64,000 bases of DNA from Hymenobacter sp. CRA2. GTDB lineage: Bacteria > Bacteroidota > Bacteroidia > Cytophagales > Hymenobacteraceae. The position numbers and the translations under genes were made by a program. The stretch spans positions 62,001 to 126,000 of the forward strand of contig NZ_MVBC01000015.1 of the NCBI RefSeq assembly GCF_002007105.1, read 5' to 3'. The notes under the pieces are model-generated. The model was not told the DNA's origin and did no database searches. It was given only the letters and a program-made list of their open reading frames with translations. Below, one piece after another: positions 51,624 through 58,476 of this stretch; the first letter of the stretch is position 1; every line of letters begins with the position of its first letter.

Positions 51624-51997
51624 GGGCGGAGAAACAGGGTGACTAGGGCCGGAAGATACGGCGGGACCGAACGCGCGGCGCCCGAAGTCATCTAACTCTC
51701 CCGGGCTTCAAAAGTTGGTTTTCGCCGCATAGGTAGCAACCGAGCCGTCCCGTGCCGGTAACTATGGAGTAACCACAGCTTATTTCGCCAAGGAAAGGCA
51801 AGTCGCTGATACGCAAGGACAATGCGTGCTTCTGCCAGGAAACTTCATCTGCTCTTCATCAGCCAGTTAGGGGTTTTTGCTCGCGCATCAGCCCCCCGAC
51901 AACGCCCGGCACGGCAGCCCGTACGCTATCAGCACTGCTGCCCTGAGTCGCTCAGCCTGCTCAGGCCTTTTCTACCACAACCACCGCACCGTTTCTC

Positions 51998-53413
51998 ATG
52001 GCCGAAGCCTCCCTTCTGGACCGCAGCCGCATCGTGGCGGGCCCGGGCTTTAACCGCTGGCTGATTCCGCCCGCGGCCCTCGCCATTCACCTTGCCATTG
52101 GGCAGGCGTACGCGTTCAGCGTCTTCAAAAACCCGTTGATGTCGCTGCTCAGCCACGACGTGGACCACCCCGCGCCCGACGACTGGACGGCCGGGCAGGT
52201 CGGCTGGATTTTCTCCATTGCCATCGTGCTGCTGGGCCTCTCGGCGGCCGTGTTTGGCACCTGGCTGGAGCGGGTGGGCCCGCGCAAGGCCATGCTGGCC
52301 TCGGCGCTGTGCTTTGCCGGCGGCTTTTTCATCGGCTCCTACGGCGTGCATATTCACTCGCTGCCGCTGCTCTACTTCGGCTACGGTGTGGTGGGCGGCA
52401 TCGGGCTGGGCATCGGCTACATCTCGCCGGTGAGCACGCTCATCAAGTGGTTTCCCGACCGGCCGGGCGTGGCTACCGGCATGGCCATCATGGGCTTTGG
52501 TGGCGGCGCCATGATTGCCTCGCCCTTGTCGCTGACCCTGATGAACCAATTTAAAAATGCCTCCGACAACGGTGTAGCGGCCACTTTTATCGCGCTGGGC
52601 GTTATCTACCTGCTCTTCATGCAGCTGGGCGTGTGGACCATCCGGGTGCCGGCCGAGGGCTGGCGGCCGGCCGGTTATGTGCCCGCGGCCAATCACAACG
52701 AAATGATTACGACCGGCAACGTGCTGGCTAGCCAAGCCATCAAAACGCCACAGTTCTGGCTATTGTGGGTGGTGCTGTGCATGAACGTCACGGCCGGCAT
52801 CGGTATCCTCGAAACGGCCTCGCCCATGATTCAGGAAATCTTTTCCGACAAGGTATTAGGCGCGGGCCGGGGCATCACGGCCGCGGCGGCCGGCGGCTTT
52901 GTGGGCTTGCTGAGCTTGTTCAACCTGCTGGGCCGCTTTTTCTGGTCATCGGCCTCCGACAAAATCGGGCGCAAGCGCATTTACCTGATCTATTTCGGCC
53001 TGGGCATCGTGCTGTATGCCCTGCTGCCTACGCTGGGGCGCAATGCCTCGCTGGCCTTGTTTGTAGTAGCCTGCTGCCTGATTCTGAGCATGTACGGTGG
53101 GGGCTTTTCCACTATGCCGGCGTTTCTGAGCGACCTGTTTGGCAAGAAGGAGGTAGGCGCCATCCACGGGCGCGTGCTCACGGCCTGGAGCACGGCCGGC
53201 GTGCTGGGCCCGCTGCTGGTCAACTACCTGCACGAAAACGCCAAGGCGAAACAGCTGGAAGGCGCTGCTGCGTTCCAGAACGTGTTTTACACCATGGCCG
53301 GGCTGCTGGTGGTCGGCTTCATTGCCGATTTGCTGATCCGGGCCGTGAACGACAAGTACTTCGTGCACGAAACGGTGACGCGCGCCCAGGCCGAGGCCGC
53401 ACCGGCGCACTAG
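51998..53413 (+). CDS. OFA-family MFS transporter (oxalate/formate antiporter type)
   Basis: 471 residues, 12 predicted transmembrane segments. AAALAIHLAIGQAYAFSVF-like start, WTAGQVGWIFSIAIVLLGLS, FGTWLERVGPRKAMLAS (loop 2-3 signature), VSTLIKWFPDRPGVATGMAI and GGGAMIASPLSL are characteristic of the OFA group, whose members exchange oxalate, formate or related monocarboxylates. With the tiny gene downstream and fdhD/fdhF nearby, formate or oxalate transport is plausible. Preceded by 374 bases of gene-free DNA shared with moeB, in which I saw no clear promoter. Confidence 0.88.
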   Translation: MAEASLLDRSRIVAGPGFNRWLIPPAALAIHLAIGQAYAFSVFKNPLMSLLSHDVDHPAPDDWTAGQVGWIFSIAIVLLGLSAAVFGTWLERVGPRKAMLASALCFAGGFFIGSYGVHIHSLPLLYFGYGVVGGIGLGIGYISPVSTLIKWFPDRPGVATGMAIMGFGGGAMIASPLSLTLMNQFKNASDNGVAATFIALGVIYLLFMQLGVWTIRVPAEGWRPAGYVPAANHNEMITTGNVLASQAIKTPQFWLLWVVLCMNVTAGIGILETASPMIQEIFSDKVLGAGRGITAAAAGGFVGLLSLFNLLGRFFWSSASDKIGRKRIYLIYFGLGIVLYALLPTLGRNASLALFVVACCLILSMYGGGFSTMPAFLSDLFGKKEVGAIHGRVLTAWSTAGVLGPLLVNYLHENAKAKQLEGAAAFQNVFYTMAGLLVVGFIADLLIRAVNDKYFVHETVTRAQAEAAPAH

Positions 53414-53445
53414 ACCGTTGATTTCCTCCAAGCTGCTTCTAAGTC

Positions 53446-53586
53446 ATGGAACCGCAACCAAATTCTGCTCAGTCCACCGAATCTTCCTCCTCGCTCAAGG
53501 TCGCGCTGGCTTGGCTGTACGTCGGCGTCCCCCTGCTGTGGGGCGTTTCGCAGACCTTCATTAAAGCCCTGGCGCTGTTTAAGTAA
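53446..53586 (+). CDS. MFS transporter small subunit, 46 residues
   Basis: Small frame directly after the OFA transporter (32-base gap). One hydrophobic segment (WLYVGVPLLWGVSQTFIKAL) with the conserved look of the small one-helix protein that accompanies OFA-family transporters, after a short hydrophilic Ser-rich N-terminus. It probably binds the transporter in the inner membrane; its exact role is not established. The start ATG at 53446 gives the only sensible product. Confidence 0.75.
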   Translation: MEPQPNSAQSTESSSSLKVALAWLYVGVPLLWGVSQTFIKALALFK

Positions 53587-53700
53587 GCAGGAATGGAAAA
53601 GGGAAGAATGAACAATTCAGGCCTCTGCCGGCTAGTTAACCTAGCACTCGGCTTCCCGCACTCCGGTTCTTCTTTCTTCATTCCTAATTCTTCCTCAACC
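53587..53700 (+). repeat. Start-proximal palindromic repeat before fdhD (family shared with 46311-46395)
   Basis: ggaatggaaaagggaagaatg at the left is mirrored by ttcattcctaattcttcctc at 53678-53697. It ends 6 bases before the fdhD ATG, in the same orientation as the copy before moaE. The 117-base spacer between the small transporter subunit and fdhD consists almost entirely of this element. Confidence 0.6.
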
Positions 53701-53703
53701 TCA

Positions 53704-54567
53704 ATGTCTGCGCCCGTATTTCTGCCGCCTACCAGCTACGAGTACGCCACCGTGCAGCGCGTGACGGCCGATGCCCGCGCCGATGCCTCCGACGTGCTGG
53801 CCGCCGAAGAGCCGTTGGAAATCCGCATCGGCTACGGGCCGGCCGGGCAGCGCGAGCACCGCACCCTGGCCGTAACCATGCGCACCCCCGGCCACGACCT
53901 GGAACTGGCCGCCGGCTTTCTGCTCACCGAGGGCCTCATCCGGCAGCGCCAAGACTTGCTGGGCCTGCTGCACTGCCCCGACGTGGAAAAGCCCGAGGAG
54001 CGCGAAAACGTGGTGCGCGCCGAGCTGGCCGCCACCGTGCCCTTGGACCTGCCGCGCCTGGAGCGGCACTTCTACACCAGTAGCAGCTGCGGCGTGTGCG
54101 GCAAAACCAGCATCGACGCCGTGCACGCGGCCGCCTGCCCGGTGCTGCCCACTGCTGGCCCGCTGGTGGCGGCCGAGGTGATTCATCAGCTGCCGGAGCG
54201 GCAGCGCGAGGCCCAGGCCGTGTTTGAGCAGACCGGCGGACTGCACGCCGCCGCGCTGTTTTCGACCACCGGGGAACTGCTGCTGCTGCGCGAAGACGTG
54301 GGCCGGCACAACGCCCTCGACAAGCTCATTGGGGCGGCACTGCTGGACGAGCAGGTGCCGCTGCACGAGCATATTTTGCTGGTCAGTGGCCGGGCCTCCT
54401 TCGAGCTGGTGCAGAAAGCGGCCGTGGCCGGCATTGCGGTGCTGGCTGCCGTGGGCGCGCCGAGCAGCCTAGCCGTGCAAGCCGCCGAGAACTTTGGCAT
54501 GACGCTGCTGGGCTTCGTGCGTCAGCAGCGCTACAACATCTACTCTCACCCCTGGCGAATCGTGTAA
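53704..54567 (+). CDS. fdhD: Formate dehydrogenase accessory sulfurtransferase FdhD
   Basis: 287 residues. FdhD carries sulfur from IscS to the Mo cofactor of formate dehydrogenase-type enzymes. LEIRIGYGPAGQREHRTLAV, MRTPGHDLELAAGFLLTEGL, the redox-active SSSCGVCGKTSID (CxxC) and EDVGRHNALDKLIGAALL are diagnostic, as is VSGRASFELVQKAAVAGI. ATG at 53704 chosen; the frame extends 37 codons upstream through the repeat but that stretch is not protein-like. It begins an fdhD-small gene-fdhF run that supports the client enzyme 550 bases downstream. Confidence 0.94.
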   Translation: MSAPVFLPPTSYEYATVQRVTADARADASDVLAAEEPLEIRIGYGPAGQREHRTLAVTMRTPGHDLELAAGFLLTEGLIRQRQDLLGLLHCPDVEKPEERENVVRAELAATVPLDLPRLERHFYTSSSCGVCGKTSIDAVHAAACPVLPTAGPLVAAEVIHQLPERQREAQAVFEQTGGLHAAALFSTTGELLLLREDVGRHNALDKLIGAALLDEQVPLHEHILLVSGRASFELVQKAAVAGIAVLAAVGAPSSLAVQAAENFGMTLLGFVRQQRYNIYSHPWRIV

Positions 54568-54598
54568 TGGGCTCCGGTCCGTTGCGCTACTTGTGCCC

Positions 54599-54940
54599 AT
54601 GAAACTCCGCATCGAAGACAACACCCTGCGCCTGCGCCTCTCCGAGGAAGAAGTGGCGCAGTTTGCCGCCGCCGGCCGCGTGGCCGCGGTGGTGCCCCTG
54701 GCGCCCGGCCCCGAGGGCCAGCTCACCTACGCCCTGCAGCAAACCGACGATGATTCGACGGCCGCCGCGCAAACCTTGCGCGTGGCCTACACGCCCGGCG
54801 CCTTATCGGTGCTGGTGCCCAAAGCGCTGGGTCAAGCCTGGCTGGGCCCGGAGCAGATCAGCCTCACGGCTACCGTCGACATGGCCGACGGCCACGACCT
54901 ACGTATACTGGTAGAGAAAGACCTCGGCTGCCGCCACTGA
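54599..54940 (+). CDS. Small conserved protein between fdhD and fdhF (DUF7009-like)
   Basis: 113 residues. MKLRIEDNTLRLRLSEEEVA, then VLVPKALGQAWLGPEQISL and a short RILVEKDLGCRH end. This resembles a small family (DUF7009 as I recall it) often found next to fdhD; its function is unknown. No signal or membrane segment. ATG at 54599 is used over the in-frame GTG at 54593. Spacing of 31 bases after fdhD suggests co-transcription. Confidence 0.7.
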   Translation: MKLRIEDNTLRLRLSEEEVAQFAAAGRVAAVVPLAPGPEGQLTYALQQTDDDSTAAAQTLRVAYTPGALSVLVPKALGQAWLGPEQISLTATVDMADGHDLRILVEKDLGCRH

Positions 54941-55064
54941 GTAACATCAGTAGCCGGTACTAGGCCGCTGATTTCGGCACGGGCTGGATACCCGCCGATA
55001 ATTCAGCTGACGAACTTATTTCCTCCATTCACCCACGCACCCACCTAAAAACAGCCTCCCATAG

Positions 55065-55110
55065 TCGTCAGGCTCCTCCTCTCCGGCGAGAGGGGGCCGG
55101 GGGGTGAGGC
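55065..55110 (+). repeat. Start-proximal palindromic repeat, copy 2 (family shared with 4592-4640)
   Basis: tcgtcaggctcctcctctcc continues into a gagaggggg-type stem and ends ggggtgaggc 6 bases before the FdhF/YdeP ATG. The same element, same orientation, precedes the VWA gene. The 176 bases from 54941 hold only this. Confidence 0.7.
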
Positions 55111-55116
55111 CTCAAT

Positions 55117-57672
55117 ATGGAAAAGTCTCCCGCCCAAGACCCCAGCCAATCCGGCAAAACCCACGAGCAGCACGCCGCCAGCAACGCGCCCAAGAGCGGC
55201 GAGCGGCCCAGCCAGGGTGCTGCCCCCACCAACGACCACTACGACAACGGCGGCAAGCCCGACGCCGACAAGCGCCCCATGCACGCTCCCGATACCCTCG
55301 GGGCCAAGCACAAATACCCGGTGCTGGCCCAGCCCCCGGAGGCCTTTACCGGCCTCACCCTCGGCAAGCCCAGCAAAGTAGCCGCCGGCCTGACGGCCGT
55401 TATCAAGTCCATGGAGTTCAGCTGGAGCGAAGCCGGCCTGACGCGCGGCACGCACGCGCTCATGAAGCTCAACCAGATGGACGGATTCGACTGCTCCAGC
55501 TGCGCCTGGCCCGACCCCGACACCCACCGCTCCGTGGCCGAGTTCTGCGAGAACGGCGCCAAGTCGACCGCCTCGGATACCGACCACCGCACCATCGGGC
55601 CGGAGTTTTTCGCCCAGCACAGCGTGGCCGACCTTTCGCGCTTCACCGACCGCGACCTGAACAACGCCGGCCGCATCACGCACCCCATGGTGCTGCGCCC
55701 CGGCGCCACGCACTACGCGCCCATCAGCTGGGAAGAAGCCTTTCACTTGGTGGCCGATAACCTGAATGCGCTGAATTCGCCCGACGAGGCGGCCTTCTAC
55801 ACGTCCGGCAAGGTGCCCAACGAGCCGGCCTACGCCTACCAGCTGTTTGTGCGCGAGTTCGGCACCAACAACCTGCCCGACTGCTCCAACATGTGCCACG
55901 AGAGCAGCGGCGCGGCCCTCACCAACACCACCGGCCTGGGCAAGGGCTCCGTCACGCTCAACGACATCTACGAGGCGGAGGTCATCATCATCATGGGCCA
56001 GAACCCCGGCACCAACCACCCGCGCATGCTCACGGCCCTGCAAAAGGCCAAGCGCAACGGGGCCAAAATCATCAGCGTGAACCCGCTGATGGAAGCCGGG
56101 CTGAACCACTTCCGCAACCCGCAGGACTTCATGAACCCGCTGAAGGCCCTGGGCGCCCTGGTGGGCGACGGCACCCAGATAACCGACCTGTGGCTGCAGG
56201 TGAAGGTGAATGGCGACATGGCCGTGCTGCGCGGCATCATGAAGTATTTGCTCGAAGCCGAGGAGCGCAACCCCGGCCAGGTTATTGACCACGACTTCAT
56301 CCGCGAGTACTCGGCCCACTACGAGGAGTTCCTTACCGAGCTGCACAACACCAGTTGGGAAGATATCGAGCAGATGAGCGGCGTGCCGCGCGAGCAGCTG
56401 CTGGAAGCGGCCAACATCCTCGGGCCGAAAAAGAAAATTATCACCTGCTGGGCCATGGGCCTCACGCAGCAGAAAAACGCCGTGTACAGCATCGGTGAAA
56501 TTGTGAACCTGCACCTGATGAAGGGCGCGGTGGGCATTCCGGGCGCCGGCCTGTGCCCGGTGCGCGGCCACTCCAACGTGCAGGGCGACCGGACCATGGG
56601 CATCTGGGAGCGGCCCCACAAGGAATTCCTCGACGCGCTGGAAAACGAGTTTGACTTCCAGCCTCCGCGGGAACACGGCCTCGACTCGGTGGAAACCGCC
56701 AAGGCCATGTACGACGGCCGCATCAAGGTGTTCCTGAGCTTCGGCGGCAACTACCTCTCGGCCATGCCCGACACGGAGTTCATCGCCGAAGGCATGCGCA
56801 AGCAGAAACTCACGGCCTTCATTGCACCCAAGCTCAACCGCGGCCACCTCGTGACGGGCGAAACCTCGCTGCTGCTGCCCTGCCTAGTGCGCGCCGAAAT
56901 CGATGTGCAGCGCTCGGGCAAGCAGTTCGTGACCTGCGAAAACTCCATGGGCGTGGTGGAAGCCTCGCACGGCGTGCTGCAACCCATCGAGGGGCAGGTG
57001 CTCAGCGAAACGGCCATCGTGTGCGGCATAGCTATTGCCACCCTCGGCGAAAAGACCAAGACCGATTGGGTGGAGATGATGGAGAACTACGACGTCATCC
57101 GCGACCATATCGCCCGCACCATTCCGGGCTTCGAGGACTTCAACCAGAAGGTACGCCGGCCCGGCGGCTTTTACCTGCCCAACGGCCCACGGGAGCGAAA
57201 ATTCACGACCGAAAACGGCAAGGCCAACTTCACCGTCACCGAGTTCAAGAAGCACGAGCTGGCGCCCGGGCAGTTGGTCTTGTTCAGCCTGCGCAGCCAC
57301 GACCAGTTCAACACCATCATCTACGACTACAACGACCGGTACCGGGGCGTGTACGGCGAGCGGCGCGTCATCTTCATGAACCCCGAGGACATGCGTGAGC
57401 GAAACATCCGCGAACGGCAGCTGGTCACCATTACCAGCCATTTCGAGGGGCAGCAGCGCTACGCCGAGCGCTTCATTGCGGTGCCCTACGACATGCCCCG
57501 CGGCAACTGCGCCGCCTACTACCCCGAGATGAACGTACTGGTGCCCGTGGCCAGCGTGGCCGACGTGAGCAACCAGCCCACTTCCAAATGGGTGGTGGTA
57601 ACGGTGGCCCCGCTGCCCGAAACCCTGCCCGCCGGCACGACCACGTCGGCACGGCTGGCGGCTGTGGTATAA
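55117..57672 (+). CDS. FdhF/YdeP-family molybdopterin oxidoreductase
   Basis: 851 residues. A disordered N-terminus (about 60 residues of Pro/Asp/Ala) precedes the enzyme. GFDCSSCAWPDPDTH carries the short FeS/cofactor-binding segment of the YdeP group, then VPNEPAYAYQLFVREFG, NMCHESSGAALTNTTGLGKG, IIMGQNPGTNHPRM and AGLCPVRGHSNVQGDRTMG bind the bis-MGD cofactor; the C-terminal molybdopterin dinucleotide domain ends the protein. Related to formate dehydrogenase H and YdeP (acid-resistance-linked); substrate is not certain. fdhD upstream is the sulfur donor. Cytoplasmic: no signal. A repeat lies just upstream of the ATG. Confidence 0.92.
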   Translation: MEKSPAQDPSQSGKTHEQHAASNAPKSGERPSQGAAPTNDHYDNGGKPDADKRPMHAPDTLGAKHKYPVLAQPPEAFTGLTLGKPSKVAAGLTAVIKSMEFSWSEAGLTRGTHALMKLNQMDGFDCSSCAWPDPDTHRSVAEFCENGAKSTASDTDHRTIGPEFFAQHSVADLSRFTDRDLNNAGRITHPMVLRPGATHYAPISWEEAFHLVADNLNALNSPDEAAFYTSGKVPNEPAYAYQLFVREFGTNNLPDCSNMCHESSGAALTNTTGLGKGSVTLNDIYEAEVIIIMGQNPGTNHPRMLTALQKAKRNGAKIISVNPLMEAGLNHFRNPQDFMNPLKALGALVGDGTQITDLWLQVKVNGDMAVLRGIMKYLLEAEERNPGQVIDHDFIREYSAHYEEFLTELHNTSWEDIEQMSGVPREQLLEAANILGPKKKIITCWAMGLTQQKNAVYSIGEIVNLHLMKGAVGIPGAGLCPVRGHSNVQGDRTMGIWERPHKEFLDALENEFDFQPPREHGLDSVETAKAMYDGRIKVFLSFGGNYLSAMPDTEFIAEGMRKQKLTAFIAPKLNRGHLVTGETSLLLPCLVRAEIDVQRSGKQFVTCENSMGVVEASHGVLQPIEGQVLSETAIVCGIAIATLGEKTKTDWVEMMENYDVIRDHIARTIPGFEDFNQKVRRPGGFYLPNGPRERKFTTENGKANFTVTEFKKHELAPGQLVLFSLRSHDQFNTIIYDYNDRYRGVYGERRVIFMNPEDMRERNIRERQLVTITSHFEGQQRYAERFIAVPYDMPRGNCAAYYPEMNVLVPVASVADVSNQPTSKWVVVTVAPLPETLPAGTTTSARLAAVV

Positions 57673-57677
57673 GTAAA

Positions 57678-57740
57678 ATCGTCTGTCATCCTGTATCTGT
57701 CATTCGCGTTGCGGACGACAGATGCAGGATGACAGACGAT
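57678..57740. repeat. Imperfect 24-base inverted repeat after the FdhF/YdeP gene
   Basis: atcgtctgtcatcctgtatc... at 57678-57701 pairs with 57717-57740 in 23 of 24 positions around a 15-base loop. It precedes a strong terminator. Confidence 0.6.
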
Positions 57741-57755
57741 CAGGAGTACTGCAAG

Positions 57756-57791
57756 AAAAAGCCCGCGGAAGATGCTTCCGCGGGCTTTTTT
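57756..57791. terminator. Rho-independent terminator, bidirectional
   Basis: aaaaagcccgcggaag / cttccgcgggcttttt with a 3-base loop and T-run, between the FdhF/YdeP gene and the small leftward gene. Confidence 0.9.
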
Positions 57792-57840
57792 GCGAAGGTA
57801 GGGTCAGGTTTGGTTGTGGAAGAGAGGAGCGAACAAGAAG

Positions 57841-58071
57841 CTAGTTTTGGCGTTCGGCCAGCCAGCGCAGGCAGGCTTCGTGGTCAGCGGGGCCGCGGTA
57901 CACGAGGCGGCCGTTTTTCAGGTCGCCGGCGTACACCTCGACTTCGGGCGAAGCCTGAGGCACGTACACCCGCACCGATTCGCGGCGCCCGGGCCGCACG
58001 TACGTGGCGCCCGGAGCTTCGGGCCAGGAAATTTCGTAGAACCCGGCGTTGACCAACTGCACATCAAGCAT
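57841..58071 (-). CDS. Small hypothetical protein
   Basis: 76 residues, no signal or membrane segment. NAGFYEISWPEAPGATYVRP and VYAGDLKNGRLVYRGPADHE look like a small beta-rich domain; C-terminus WLAERQN. I do not recognise a family. It is preceded on the coding strand by AT-richer DNA (about 58080-58140) that may hold its promoter. Gene status is supported by coding-type composition and the flanking bidirectional terminator. Confidence 0.5.
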   Translation of the reverse strand: MLDVQLVNAGFYEISWPEAPGATYVRPGRRESVRVYVPQASPEVEVYAGDLKNGRLVYRGPADHEACLRWLAERQN

Positions 58072-58260
58072 AGCTATGTTGAAATGTTTGTTGTGACAAG
58101 CATATTTTATCGCGGCAAAGTTCCAAAAGGTTTCCCGCGGCTACTACTGATTTTGTTTTTGCGACTAATACGGAGGTTCGGCGGCTGGCTTGCCCGGTAG
58201 TCGGCGGCAGCAGCTCGACTGGCGTGATTTTGGCGGCGGGGTAGTATAAAAGGCAGCTGG

Positions 58261-58285
58261 GGGTTGCAAACGTTTGCGCAAACCC
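58261..58285. promoter_or_regulatory. Possible LacI-family operator
   Basis: gggttgcaaacgtttgcgcaaaccc contains the perfect 12-base palindrome gcaaacgtttgc (58266-58277) and an overlapping tttgcgcaaa. This resembles LacI/GalR-type operators. It lies about 190 bases upstream of the GH63-like gene and upstream of the small leftward gene, inside a 405-base gene-free stretch (58072-58476). A second inverted repeat tacgtagcgc / gcgctacgta lies at 58301-58338. Confidence 0.4.
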
Positions 58286-58476
58286 GACATCAGCCCGAAA
58301 TACGTAGCGCGCTAACAATCCGGTAGCTGCGCTACGTACAAGCCCGAAAAATCTGCGGGAGCAGCAAAAAAACCGGACAACTGAAATGGAATTCCGTACA
58401 CCCCATTTGCTGCCGCAGCCTCACTTCAATTTGATGCTTCAGTTCCCGCCCCGGCGGGTACTACGCTATACCTTAC

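Noticed and set aside
51624-51997. Molybdenum cofactor riboswitch before the OFA transporter or moeB
   Set aside because: No structure typical of the Moco riboswitch could be recognised by eye, and this riboswitch class is not generally known from this group.
55045-56847. 600-codon frame antisense to the FdhF/YdeP gene
   Set aside because: Antisense artefact with no recognisable domain; the plus-strand enzyme is well supported.
58064-58318. 84-codon frame on the minus strand at the promoter region
   Set aside because: It overlaps the operator-like palindrome and the start of the small gene at 58071; no motif.
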